A DNA stretch of 13,378 bases from Flavobacteriaceae bacterium. Its GTDB lineage: Bacteria; Bacteroidota; Bacteroidia; Flavobacteriales; Flavobacteriaceae. Positions 1-8,075 of this stretch are shown piece after piece. The notes under the pieces were generated by a model. The model was not told the origin of the DNA, searched no databases, and was given only the letters and a program-made list of their open reading frames with translations. The number at the start of each line of letters is the position of its first letter. Position 1 is the stretch's first letter. The translations under genes were made by a program, and so were the position numbers. The stretch covers positions 1-13,378 of the forward strand of contig JAGKWW010000065.1 of NCBI GenBank assembly GCA_021151665.1, written 5' to 3'.

Positions 1-1709
1 AGGTAATAGACAACTCTATTGATGAGTTTGTTATGGGTACGGGCAAAACCATCGAGGTAACGGTAAAGGATAAAACGGTAACCGTACGCGATTACGGCCG
101 CGGCATCCCGTTGGGAAAGGTGGTAGACGTAGTTTCTAAAATGAACACCGGCGGTAAGTATGATTCCAAGGCGTTTAAAAAGTCGGTGGGCCTTAATGGG
201 GTTGGTACCAAGGCGGTAAACGCGCTGTCCAATTATTTTCGTGTAGAGGCAGTTCGCGACAACCAGATCAAGGCTGCGGAATTTTCTGCAGGCGAACTTA
301 CCAAAGAGGAAGATATTGCCGAAACCACCAGGCGCAAGGGCACCAAGGTTACATTTATAGCCGATGAAACCATTTTTAAGAATTACAAGTACCGTAACGA
401 GTACATTGTGAAGATGCTCAAAAATTATTGTTACCTCAATACGGGGCTGACGATAATTTACAACGGCGAAAAATACTATAGTGACAACGGCCTTAAAGAT
501 TTGTTAGGCGAAACCATTAGTGAGGACGACCGCATTTATGACATCATCCACCTGAAGGATGACGACATCGAAATTGCGATGACCCACAGCAAGACCCAGT
601 ACAGCGAGGAATATTATTCGTTTGTCAATGGGCAGAATACTACTCAGGGTGGTACGCATCTTGGCGCTTTCCGGGAAGCGATTGTCCGCACTATAAAAGA
701 ATTTTACAACAAAAATTTCGAGGCGTCAGATATACGGAAGTCCATCGTGAGCGCGATCAGCGTGAAGGTAGAGGAGCCTGTATTTGAGTCGCAGACTAAA
801 ACCAAGCTGGGGTCGACCGAAATGGGGCCGGGGCTTGCAAGCGTGCGCACCTTTGTAAACGATTTCATTAAGAATAAGCTCGATAATTTCCTGCACCGTA
901 ATCCGGAAGTGGCCGATGCCCTGCTAAAGAAAATACTGCAGGCCGAACGCGAACGCAAGGAACTTTCGGGAATACGCAAGCTTGCGCGGGACAGGGCTAA
1001 AAAGGCCAGCCTTCACAACAAAAAGCTGCGTGACTGCCGCGTACACCTTACCGATGCCAAAAACCCGCGTAGCCTTGAGAGTACGCTTTTCATTACCGAG
1101 GGAGATTCGGCATCCGGGTCTATTACTAAGTCAAGGGATGTGAACACCCAGGCTGTATTCAGCCTTCGGGGTAAGCCGCTCAACTCATACGGCATGAGCA
1201 AGAAGATCGTTTATGAAAACGAGGAATTTAACTTATTGCAGGCTGCGCTTGATATTGAGGAGGAAATGGAAAACCTGCGCTACAACAACATCGTGATCGC
1301 GACCGATGCCGATGTTGACGGTATGCACATCCGCCTGCTGCTTATCACGTTCTTCCTGCAGTTCTTCCCCGAGCTTATTAAGGAAAACCATTTGTATATT
1401 CTACAGACGCCGCTGTTCCGAGTGCGCAATAAGAAAGAAACGATTTACTGCTATAGCGATGAAGAGCGCCGCAATGCCATAGAGAAGCTTCGGGGCAAGC
1501 CGGAGATTACCCGCTTTAAAGGCCTGGGCGAAATCTCGCCGGATGAATTTAAGCACTTTATCGGCCAGGAGATACGCCTCGACCCGGTACAACTGGACAG
1601 CGCCACCTCGATACAAACGATGCTTGAGTTTTACATGGGCAAGAATACACCGGACAGACAGGAGTTTATTATTAATAACCTGAAAGTAGAACTGGATGTG
1701 GTGGAGTAG
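1..1709 (+). CDS. parE: DNA topoisomerase IV subunit B (ParE), 5' end missing
   Basis: ATPase subunit of topoisomerase IV, which with ParC passes one duplex through another to unlink daughter chromosomes. The reading frame is open from base 3, so the gene starts left of the window; 568 residues are visible and roughly 50-60 are missing. Visible motifs are the end of the GHKL N-box (IDNSIDE, 6-26), the ATP-lid glycines (DYGRGIP, from 90; GLNGVG, 189-206), the QTK loop (792-800), the TOPRIM glutamate (EGDSA, 1098-1112) and the TOPRIM aspartates (DADVDG, 1305-1322). The C-terminal RFKGLGE block is typical of type IIA B subunits. The compact length, without a large TOPRIM insertion, and the adjacent subunit that lacks a GyrA box argue for ParE over GyrB. 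parC begins 30 bases downstream, so the two are probably co-transcribed. Confidence 0.93.
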   Translation, partial: VIDNSIDEFVMGTGKTIEVTVKDKTVTVRDYGRGIPLGKVVDVVSKMNTGGKYDSKAFKKSVGLNGVGTKAVNALSNYFRVEAVRDNQIKAAEFSAGELTKEEDIAETTRRKGTKVTFIADETIFKNYKYRNEYIVKMLKNYCYLNTGLTIIYNGEKYYSDNGLKDLLGETISEDDRIYDIIHLKDDDIEIAMTHSKTQYSEEYYSFVNGQNTTQGGTHLGAFREAIVRTIKEFYNKNFEASDIRKSIVSAISVKVEEPVFESQTKTKLGSTEMGPGLASVRTFVNDFIKNKLDNFLHRNPEVADALLKKILQAERERKELSGIRKLARDRAKKASLHNKKLRDCRVHLTDAKNPRSLESTLFITEGDSASGSITKSRDVNTQAVFSLRGKPLNSYGMSKKIVYENEEFNLLQAALDIEEEMENLRYNNIVIATDADVDGMHIRLLLITFFLQFFPELIKENHLYILQTPLFRVRNKKETIYCYSDEERRNAIEKLRGKPEITRFKGLGEISPDEFKHFIGQEIRLDPVQLDSATSIQTMLEFYMGKNTPDRQEFIINNLKVELDVVE

Positions 1710-1739
1710 CTTAGCGGCGGTTTAGAGTTTAAATAGAAA

Positions 1740-4385
1740 ATGAGCGAAGAAGAAGAGAATATAAACTCCTTTGAAGGGGAGCATTTTTACGAAAAGGAAC
1801 AGGATCCTGATTCGCAGGACACCATTACTAAGGTAACCGGCATGTACAAGGACTGGTTCCTTGATTATGCATCCTATGTTATCCTGGAGCGTGCCGTGCC
1901 TGCCATTGAAGATGGCTTTAAACCCGTGCAGCGCCGTATTATGCACTCGCTGAAAGAGCTTGACGATGGCCGCTACAACAAAGTGGCTAACGTGGTAGGG
2001 CACACTATGCAATACCATCCGCATGGCGATGCCAGTATTGGCGATGCGATGGTACAGATAGGTCAGAAAGACCTTTTGATAGACACTCAGGGTAACTGGG
2101 GTAACATCCTTACGGGCGATGGCGCGGCGGCATCACGTTATATTGAGGCGCGCCTTTCTAAGTTTGCACTGGACGTACTTTACAGCCCGAAGATCACGAC
2201 ATGGCAGCTATCGTATGACGGGCGCCGTAATGAGCCGGTAAACCTTCCGGTGAAATTCCCGCTGCTGTTGGCGCAGGGAGCCGAGGGGATTGCCGTGGGA
2301 CTTTCTACCAAGGTACTTCCGCATAACTTCAACGAGCTTATCGATGCATCGATAAAGGTGCTGAAGAATAAGCCGTTTACACTGTATCCTGATTTCCCGA
2401 CCGGCGGCATTGCCGATATATCGAATTATAATGATGGTATGCGCGGCGGGCGCGTGCGGGTTAGGGCGAAAATTTCGCAGTTGGACAAGAGCACGCTGGC
2501 CATTACACAGATTCCGTTTTCAACGAACACCGGTACGTTGATTGACAGCATCCTGAAAGCTAACGAAAAAGGAAAGATCAAGGTTAAGAAAATTGAAGAT
2601 AACACCGCGGCGGAGGTCGAAATACTGATACATCTCCCGCCAGGCGTTTCTCCGGATAAGACCATTGATGCGCTGTTTGCATTTACCGCATGCGAAACGT
2701 CGGTTGCGCCGCTGGGCTGCGTGATCGAAAATCACAAGCCGTACTTTGTGGGTGTCAGCGAAATGTTGCGCATCTCTACGCACCGTACGGTCGACCTACT
2801 GAAGCGCGAACTTGAGATACAACTGGACGAACTCGAAGAACAATGGCATTTCCAGTCGCTTGAGCGAATTTTCATTGAAAACCGTATCTATCGCTTAATT
2901 GAAGAGGAGGAAACATGGGAAGGTGTAATCAGGGCGATAGACGAGGGGCTTAAGCCGTTTACCAAACATCTGAAGCGCGCCGTTACCGAAGAAGATATTG
3001 TTCGACTGACTGAAATCCGTATCAAGCGAATTTCGAAATTTGACATTGACAAGGCACAGGAAAAAATAGAAGCCCTGGAAGGAGAGATCGCTCAGGTGAA
3101 GCACCATCTGGAACACCTGACAGATTTTGCCATCAGCTACTTCCAGACCCTGAAAGACAAATATGGCAAGGGCCGCGAGCGTAAAACGGAGCTACGCAGT
3201 TTTGACAATATCGAGGCGACCAAAGTAGTGTTGCGTAACACCAAGCTCTATGTAAACCGCGAAGAAGGCTTTATTGGCACCGGGCTTAAAAAAGACGAGT
3301 ATGTTGGGGATTGCAGTGACATTGACGATGTTATCGTATTCCTACGCGATGGCAGCATGGTGGTAACCAAAGTAGATGTAAAGACCTTTGTGGGCAAGGA
3401 TATTATTCATGTTGCGGTATTTGACAAGGGCGATAAGCGCACGATCTACAACATGATTTACCGCGATGGCAAAAGCGGTCCGTCTTACGTGAAACGATTT
3501 AACGTATCGGGCATTACCCGGGATAAAGCATACGACCTCACACAGGGCAACAAGGGATCGCAGGTTCTCTATTTTTCCGGTAACCCTAATGGTGAAGCAG
3601 AGGTGGTTACAATATTATTGCGCCAGGTGGGCAGCGTGAAGAAGCTTAAATTTGATATGGATTTTGCCAATATCGCTATCAAAGGCAGGGCGTCGAGAGG
3701 AAATACCGTTACCAAATACCCGATCAAGAAGATCGAGCTAAAGGAGAAAGGTATTTCTACTCTGAAGCCGAGGAGGATATGGTTTGATGATACGGTGCAA
3801 CGCCTCAATGTGGATGGAAGGGGAGAGCTTTTAGGCGAATTCAGGCCGAATGACAGGCTTTTGATAATTAACCAGAACGGAAAGCTTAAGACCATCATAC
3901 CTGAACTGACCACGCATTTTGAAGAAGGTATGATCGCGCTCGAGAAATGGGTACCTAACAAACCGATATCCGCTATTTATTTTGACGGCGAAAAAGAACG
4001 GTATTACGTGAAGCGGTTTGTGGTTGAGAATGAAAATAAAGAAGAAACGTTTATTACCGACCACGCCAATTCGCAGCTTGAAATCGTGTCGACAGACTAC
4101 AGGCCTGTTGCCGAAGTGGTATTTGCCAAAGTAAAAGGGATACAGAAAGAAACCCTGACCGTTGACTTGGAGAACTTTATTGCTGTAAAAGGAATTAAAG
4201 CGCAGGGCAATGTGCTGACAGGTGATAAGGTAAAGCAGATCAGTCTGCTTGAACCGTTGCCTTACGAAATTCCGGAAGAAGAAATTCCGGAAGAGATAGA
4301 GGTAAAAGATGAAGTAAGCCTGACGGATGAAAACACAACGATAACACTTGATGAAGACGGCCAGATTACATTAAGTCTTGAATAA
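1740..4385 (+). CDS. parC: DNA topoisomerase IV subunit A (ParC)
   Basis: DNA-cleaving and religating subunit of topoisomerase IV, partner of the upstream ParE; 881 residues. The winged-helix cleavage domain starts near residue 35 (GMYKDWFLDYASYVILERA). The catalytic tyrosine is Y134, in ASRYIEARL, preceded by R133. The quinolone-pocket helix is HPHGDASIGD (93-102), with alanine at position 98 where E. coli GyrA and ParC have serine. A coiled-coil stretch lies around 433-475. It is followed by a C-terminal beta-pinwheel-like region (about 495-830) without a recognisable GyrA box (QRRGGKG-like), which supports topoisomerase IV rather than gyrase. The last 40 residues form an acidic tail containing a duplicated EIPEE. 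The start codon is the first ATG after parE and has no Shine-Dalgarno. The gene ends inside a strong terminator. Confidence 0.95.
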   Translation: MSEEEENINSFEGEHFYEKEQDPDSQDTITKVTGMYKDWFLDYASYVILERAVPAIEDGFKPVQRRIMHSLKELDDGRYNKVANVVGHTMQYHPHGDASIGDAMVQIGQKDLLIDTQGNWGNILTGDGAAASRYIEARLSKFALDVLYSPKITTWQLSYDGRRNEPVNLPVKFPLLLAQGAEGIAVGLSTKVLPHNFNELIDASIKVLKNKPFTLYPDFPTGGIADISNYNDGMRGGRVRVRAKISQLDKSTLAITQIPFSTNTGTLIDSILKANEKGKIKVKKIEDNTAAEVEILIHLPPGVSPDKTIDALFAFTACETSVAPLGCVIENHKPYFVGVSEMLRISTHRTVDLLKRELEIQLDELEEQWHFQSLERIFIENRIYRLIEEEETWEGVIRAIDEGLKPFTKHLKRAVTEEDIVRLTEIRIKRISKFDIDKAQEKIEALEGEIAQVKHHLEHLTDFAISYFQTLKDKYGKGRERKTELRSFDNIEATKVVLRNTKLYVNREEGFIGTGLKKDEYVGDCSDIDDVIVFLRDGSMVVTKVDVKTFVGKDIIHVAVFDKGDKRTIYNMIYRDGKSGPSYVKRFNVSGITRDKAYDLTQGNKGSQVLYFSGNPNGEAEVVTILLRQVGSVKKLKFDMDFANIAIKGRASRGNTVTKYPIKKIELKEKGISTLKPRRIWFDDTVQRLNVDGRGELLGEFRPNDRLLIINQNGKLKTIIPELTTHFEEGMIALEKWVPNKPISAIYFDGEKERYYVKRFVVENENKEETFITDHANSQLEIVSTDYRPVAEVVFAKVKGIQKETLTVDLENFIAVKGIKAQGNVLTGDKVKQISLLEPLPYEIPEEEIPEEIEVKDEVSLTDENTTITLDEDGQITLSLE
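4266..4295 (+). repeat. 15-bp tandem duplication in the parC tail
   Basis: Two adjacent 15-base units, gaaattccggaagaa (4266-4280) and gaaattccggaagag (4281-4295), differ only at the last base. They are in frame and encode EIPEE twice, starting at ParC residue 843, in the acidic C-terminal tail. This is probably a small slippage duplication in a non-catalytic tail. Confidence 0.85.
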
Positions 4386-4417
4386 AAAAAGGCTGTCCAA
4401 ACGGGCAGCCTTTTTTT
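4384..4417. terminator. Bidirectional rho-independent terminator between parC and terC
   Basis: A perfect hairpin except for one G-U wobble: seven A, then ggctgtcc, loop aaac, then gggcagcc and seven T. The 15-bp stem with A-tract and T-tract flanks works on both strands. It overlaps the parC stop codon (4383-4385) and lies 12 bases beyond the terC stop on the opposite strand, so it can end both convergent transcription units. Confidence 0.93.
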
Positions 4418-4429
4418 ATATAATAATTA

Positions 4430-5203
4430 TTATACTTTCTTTTTCCGGATCTTCATATTGATGAACTCTACTACCAGCGAAAATGCTATGGCGAAATACA
4501 GATAGCCTTTTGGCACTGCGCCAATATGCTGGCCGGCCAATTGAGCCCCGGATAAGTGCATACTTTCGGTAAGCAGCATAAAGCCTATCAGGATAAGAAA
4601 CGCAAGCCCTAATATCTGGATAGAGGGGTTAGCATTTACAAAGTTGCCTACCGGAACCGCAAACAGCATCATAATACCCACCGATATTACCACCGCCGTT
4701 ATCATTATGATAAGCGCGCCCTCCAAACCGTTTGTCATACCAACTGCGGTAAGAATAGAGTCGATGGAGAATATCAGGTCGATCATCAAAATCTGGAGGA
4801 TAGTATTTGCAAATGATTTTCTGGCGGCACTGCCCAACGATTTTTCTTCTTCACCTTTATGGTCTACCTTTTCACTTATTTCCTTGGTGCTTTTATAAAT
4901 AAGAAATAATCCGCCGGCAAGCAGTATAAGTGCCTGGCCTGTAAAATGTCCGCTGAACCAACCCCAGTCGATGCTAAATAGAGGCGCCTTCATAGCTGTA
5001 AGTAACGTGATGCCGAACAGTAGCCCGATACGCATGAACATAGCCAGAAACAAACCTATACGGGTTGCTTTTTTCCGGTCGCTTTCCGGTAATTTTCCGG
5101 TAACGATAGAAATAAAGATAATGTTGTCTATACCCAAAACGATCTCGAGGAAAGTAAGGGTTAAAAGTGCTATCCAGGCATCCGGATTTAAGAAAACCTC
5201 CAT
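4430..5203 (-). CDS. TerC-family integral membrane protein (probable metal-ion exporter)
   Basis: A 257-residue polytopic membrane protein of the TerC family (PF03741). The two family signatures are present: EIVLGIDNIIFI (20-31), with acidic E20 and D26 in the membrane, and DLIFSIDSILTAVGM (142-156), with D142 and D148. About seven hydrophobic segments are seen, at roughly 10-33, 48-70, 88-104, 135-155, 160-185, 194-212 and 232-248. They are separated by a charged loop (105-130), and the C terminus is basic (KIRKKK). Characterised TerC relatives (E. coli Alx, Bacillus YceF/YkoY) are implicated in Mn2+ efflux, often coupled to protein secretion; this role is inferred here. It is the last gene of the minus-strand operon, 8 bases after the lipoprotein gene. 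Nothing in the window suggests a tellurite-resistance cluster, so the historical tellurium name should not be taken literally. Confidence 0.92.
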   Translation of the reverse strand: MEVFLNPDAWIALLTLTFLEIVLGIDNIIFISIVTGKLPESDRKKATRIGLFLAMFMRIGLLFGITLLTAMKAPLFSIDWGWFSGHFTGQALILLAGGLFLIYKSTKEISEKVDHKGEEEKSLGSAARKSFANTILQILMIDLIFSIDSILTAVGMTNGLEGALIIMITAVVISVGIMMLFAVPVGNFVNANPSIQILGLAFLILIGFMLLTESMHLSGAQLAGQHIGAVPKGYLYFAIAFSLVVEFINMKIRKKKV

Positions 5204-5211
5204 GTGTTCTA

Positions 5212-5592
5212 TTAGTTGATTTTGGTTACTGTACCTCTCTGTTTGTTAGTGTCGCCCACCAACGAGAACTCAAAGGTATATGAATTTCCCGAAGTGGTCA
5301 ATATTTTTATGTGTACTGCTTTCTTTTCCTGCATGTTTTTTGGATGTACTTTTTGCAGCACATACTCGCAGTCATTTATCCACCGGATAGAAGACGTATC
5401 TGTTTTGCCTTCATAGGTCTCAATCTCAAGTGAATCGGTACGCTCAAAAAGTGTTGTCTTCTTATTGCCGTTTATCTCGTGTTCAAACCGGAACTTCCCT
5501 GTGTGGAAGTCCTTGCAGTTACGCTCTGCATTATAGCAGCCGCTAATGGAAAGCGCAGCTCCTATTGCGAAAAATAATCTAATGCTTTTCAT
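5212..5592 (-). CDS. Small conserved flavobacterial lipoprotein, function unknown
   Basis: A 126-residue predicted lipoprotein. The N terminus is MKSIRLFFAIGAALSISGC, a signal peptide with lipobox I-S-G and acylated C19. The mature part (about 107 residues) is soluble and has the conserved-looking stretches TDSLEIETYEGK, WINDCEYVL and SYTFEFSLVGD; it contains C26 and C77. I recall close relatives in Flavobacterium databases labelled 'DNA topoisomerase IV'. Nothing in the sequence supports an enzymatic topoisomerase role, and that name is most likely carried over from the neighbouring genes. The start chosen is ATG at 5592; a TTG two codons upstream (5598) is less likely. The gene overlaps the preceding membrane-protein gene by 14 bases and is followed 8 bases later by terC, so it is translated as part of an operon. 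Expected location is the periplasmic face of the inner or outer membrane. Confidence 0.85.
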   Translation of the reverse strand: MKSIRLFFAIGAALSISGCYNAERNCKDFHTGKFRFEHEINGNKKTTLFERTDSLEIETYEGKTDTSSIRWINDCEYVLQKVHPKNMQEKKAVHIKILTTSGNSYTFEFSLVGDTNKQRGTVTKIN

Positions 5593-5809
5593 TGTCAAAA
5601 AGGCTTTTCATTATGGTTTTTATACCCAGAAACATAAACCACATTCCGGTAAGGCAAATGATTGCGCCAAGCCCGAGCACGGGAATGAACAGGGGATGCT
5701 GCTGGTTTTTAAAAGAGCTGTGGATAACTACCGGCCCAATAAAAAACATGGGCAGTGCCAGCGCCAGCGACCGGATTCCGCGCATTAAAACCGTTTTATT
5801 TGTTCCCAT
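5579..5809 (-). CDS. Two-helix membrane protein, DUF6095-like
   Basis: A 76-residue protein with two hydrophobic helices (about 13-31 and 41-64). They are joined by a short polar loop, KNQQHP (34-39), and the C terminus is charged and polar (KSLFDNEKH). It resembles, from memory, the flavobacterial DUF6095 family; no function is known. The gene is real rather than a chance frame. It fills the gap exactly, its start overlaps the end of murQ by 14 bases, and its stop overlaps the start of the lipoprotein gene by 14 bases, a typical arrangement for translational coupling. It lies in the inner membrane. The assignment to a named family needs a profile search, but the coding call is strong. Confidence 0.82.
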   Translation of the reverse strand: MGTNKTVLMRGIRSLALALPMFFIGPVVIHSSFKNQQHPLFIPVLGLGAIICLTGMWFMFLGIKTIMKSLFDNEKH

Positions 5810-6611
5810 AATTATCTATAGCTTTCCTTACATTTTTATACTTTTCAAGCAGGTTGGCAGCCTCGTCTTCAGCAACTCCAAGCTCGTCCATGATCATTCG
5901 TACTCCCCGGCCTACGAGCTTATGGTTAGTTAATTGCATGTCTACCATTTTATTTCCTTTTACCCTGCCAAGCTGTATCAAAGTGGCTGTAGAAATCATA
6001 TTAAGCACCAGCTTTTGGGCAGTCCCCGCTTTCATGCGCGAGCTTCCGGTAACAAACTCTGGCCCTGTGACTACCTCTACCGGAAATTGGGCCACAGCTG
6101 CAATGGGGCTTCCGGCATTACAAACAATGCATCCGGTAGCGATACCGTTTTCATTGCATTTTTGCAAGCCTCCAATAACGTAGGGAGTAGTGCCCGAAGC
6201 GGCAATGCCAATCACTATATCTTTTTCATTGATCTGGTGTTCTGAAAGATCCTTCCAGGCCTGTTCTTTATCATCCTCTGCAAATTCAACGGCGCGGCGT
6301 ATCGCCGTGTCGCCACCTGCAATGATGCCGATAACAAGATCGAAAGGAACACCGAATGTAGGGGGGCACTCTGATGCATCTACTATGCCCAGCCTTCCGC
6401 TGGTGCCGGCGCCAATATAAAACAAACGGCCTCCCGCTTTAAGCATTTCGATCACCTTACGGGTTAAGGCTTCAATCTGCGGAAGCGCTTTTTCAACCGC
6501 AAGCGGAACAGTTTTATCTTCATTATTAATGCTGGCAAGCAGCTCGCTTACCTGCATTTTTTCGAGATGTTCATATATGGAGCTTTGCTCTGTTGTTCTG
6601 TTAAAAGACAT
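5796..6611 (-). CDS. murQ: N-acetylmuramic acid 6-phosphate etherase (MurQ)
   Basis: Cytoplasmic SIS-fold enzyme that cleaves the lactyl ether of MurNAc-6-phosphate to give GlcNAc-6-phosphate and D-lactate, a step of peptidoglycan recycling. At 271 residues it is slightly shorter than E. coli MurQ (298). Visible features are the sugar-phosphate-binding stretch IGAGTSGRLGIVDASE (66-81) and the catalytic acid E81 in DASECPPTFG. E112 in AEDD matches the second conserved glutamate. GIAASGTTPYVIGG and VTGSSRMKAGTAQKLVLNM are near-identical to the E. coli protein. The C-terminal part is a small helical region (MDELGVAEDEAANLLEKY). The start is well placed 4 bases after the ZIP transporter gene. No MurNAc kinase (MurK or AnmK) or MurNAc transporter is visible in this window, so the source of substrate cannot be inferred from neighbours. 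Confidence 0.96.
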   Translation of the reverse strand: MSFNRTTEQSSIYEHLEKMQVSELLASINNEDKTVPLAVEKALPQIEALTRKVIEMLKAGGRLFYIGAGTSGRLGIVDASECPPTFGVPFDLVIGIIAGGDTAIRRAVEFAEDDKEQAWKDLSEHQINEKDIVIGIAASGTTPYVIGGLQKCNENGIATGCIVCNAGSPIAAVAQFPVEVVTGPEFVTGSSRMKAGTAQKLVLNMISTATLIQLGRVKGNKMVDMQLTNHKLVGRGVRMIMDELGVAEDEAANLLEKYKNVRKAIDNYGNK

Positions 6612-6615
6612 AATC

Positions 6616-7323
6616 TTATAAATAATACGCCGTTATTACCCCAAGTATTATAGTAAGCAGTTTGGCAAGGTTAAACTTATGCCCTTCACCGCTTTCAAAA
6701 ATAATAGTAGATGAAATGTGGAAAAGTATACCCACTACAATTGCGGAAATTTCGGTGTAATAGTCTGTGGCAAAAGCAAGCTGCCCGCTAAGCAGTGTGC
6801 CAAGTGGCGTCATGGCGGCAAAAGACATCATGAAAACAAATACCCAAAGTTTGTTTAATCCGGAATTTACCAGGAAGGAGGTGAGTATTACGGCTATGGG
6901 AAGGTGGTGTATTGCGATGCCCCAGGCCATATCGTGTTCGTGAGATACCGGCATACCTTCGAGTAGCGCATGTATACAAAGGCTTACAAACAGCAACCAT
7001 GGCATTTTGTGCATGTGGTCATGGCTGTGTACATGGCCATGCTCAGCACCTTGCGAAAAATATTCCAATATGATCTGGAAAACTATCCCGACCATTATAA
7101 ACACGCCTACAATGCTGTTGCCCCCATGTTCATGTGCATGGCCAACATGCTCATGCAACGAAGACTCGTAGACTTCGGGCAATAAATGCATTACAGTGAG
7201 TGACAAGAGGAAAGATCCGCTAAATGAAAGCAGCAATTTAAGGCTTTTCTTATTGGTAGGCTTCAGTATTAAGGCCATAATGTAGCCAAATAATACGGCG
7301 GCAAACGGTAATATATATATCAT
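6616..7323 (-). CDS. ZIP-family divalent metal transporter with histidine-rich loops
   Basis: A 235-residue inner-membrane protein of the ZIP family (PF02535), which imports Zn2+ or related divalent metals. About eight hydrophobic segments are visible: roughly 3-20, 30-48, 70-88, 107-125, 133-152, 158-180, 190-208 and 219-234. The metal-pathway signatures are HALLEGMP (118-125) in helix 4 and HHLPIAV (139-145) in helix 5, with a further H202 and E210. Two histidine-rich stretches stand out: 57-66 (H57, 59, 62, 64, 66) and 95-105 (six alternating histidines). Both lie between helices and are likely cytosolic or periplasmic metal-sensing loops. The start ATG overlaps the stop of the upstream methyltransferase gene by one base (TAATG), and murQ follows after 4 bases. 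The metal specificity cannot be read from sequence. Confidence 0.92.
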   Translation of the reverse strand: MIYILPFAAVLFGYIMALILKPTNKKSLKLLLSFSGSFLLSLTVMHLLPEVYESSLHEHVGHAHEHGGNSIVGVFIMVGIVFQIILEYFSQGAEHGHVHSHDHMHKMPWLLFVSLCIHALLEGMPVSHEHDMAWGIAIHHLPIAVILTSFLVNSGLNKLWVFVFMMSFAAMTPLGTLLSGQLAFATDYYTEISAIVVGILFHISSTIIFESGEGHKFNLAKLLTIILGVITAYYL

Positions 7324-8054
7324 TACTTGAAGATCATGATTAGTCGTTCTGACTCATTCCTGTAAAATTTCCGCAATTTGTAGTCTCCAAATATCTCAAG
7401 CAGGTAAATCCCGGCTTCATCCATCATCTGTTCAAAATCCTCGAGCCTCAGTGCCTGTACACGTTCGGTAAAATTGAACTTCTTGCCCTTATCCTCAAAC
7501 GATATATCTTTAAAAATATGGCCGTCCGCCACGTAACGCCTGATATGAAAGTCTATGCCTTCAACAGACTTAGTTTCTTCGGGAACGAGATTTTTAATCA
7601 CATGTTCTGCATTCATAAAATCGATGACACCGAAACCATGGTCGGTAAGGCTTTTACAGATAGATTTTAATGTGGCAACGTTATCTGCATCATCTTCAAA
7701 ATAACCGAAACTTGTAAAAAGGTTAAAGATAGCATCGAATTTTGTACCGAAAGGCTCCCTCATATCGTGCACAGTAAAGTGCAGTTTTTCGTTCTCATGC
7801 TTTTTTGCTTCGGCAATACTATTGTCGCTAAGGTCGGCTCCGGTAACATCATAACCCAATTGGTTCAGGTAAACTGAATGGCGGCCTTTACCGCAGGCAA
7901 GATCCAGTATGCGCGCATCGTCAGGAAGGTTGATATAAGAAGTTAGGTTATCCATAAACAGGCGCGCTTCGGCATAATCCCTGTCTTTGTAAAGTATATG
8001 GTAGTAAGGCGTGTCAAACCAGGAGGCATACCATGTATCTAATTCCTGTGGCAT
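7323..8054 (-). CDS. Class I SAM-dependent methyltransferase, substrate unknown
   Basis: A 243-residue soluble protein with a Rossmann methyltransferase fold. Motif I is ILDLACGKGRHS (49-60), followed by the acidic residue of motif II in GADLSDNSI (D74). VHDMREPF (95-102) matches the motif III region and FDAIFNLFTSFGYF (106-119) the motif IV region. A C-terminal part of about 100 residues (IDFHIRRYV, DISFED, RLEDFEQMMDEAG) resembles small-molecule methyltransferases of the methyltransferase_25/11 type; the substrate is not identifiable. The open frame extends upstream to 8105, but the start at 8054 (MPQELDTWY) is preferred. The promoter at 8107-8076 places the transcription start near 8070, downstream of the longer start, and the extra 17 residues are low in complexity. 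It is the first gene of the operon and overlaps the ZIP gene by one base. Confidence 0.88.
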   Translation of the reverse strand: MPQELDTWYASWFDTPYYHILYKDRDYAEARLFMDNLTSYINLPDDARILDLACGKGRHSVYLNQLGYDVTGADLSDNSIAEAKKHENEKLHFTVHDMREPFGTKFDAIFNLFTSFGYFEDDADNVATLKSICKSLTDHGFGVIDFMNAEHVIKNLVPEETKSVEGIDFHIRRYVADGHIFKDISFEDKGKKFNFTERVQALRLEDFEQMMDEAGIYLLEIFGDYKLRKFYRNESERLIMIFK

Positions 8055-8075
8055 AGTTGCGTTTTGTGAAAGCAA

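Noticed and set aside
704..3116. Several open frames of 60-130 codons on the minus strand inside parE and parC
   Set aside because: They lie antisense to well-conserved genes, have no promoter or neighbour logic, and their translations look like shadow sequence.
1..4385. Gyrase (GyrB/GyrA) as an alternative to topoisomerase IV
   Set aside because: The A subunit lacks a GyrA box and the two genes are adjacent; the B subunit has no large TOPRIM insertion. Topoisomerase IV fits better.
4430..5203. Tellurite-resistance operon
   Set aside because: TerC-family membership alone does not imply it; no TerD, TerZ or other ter gene is present.
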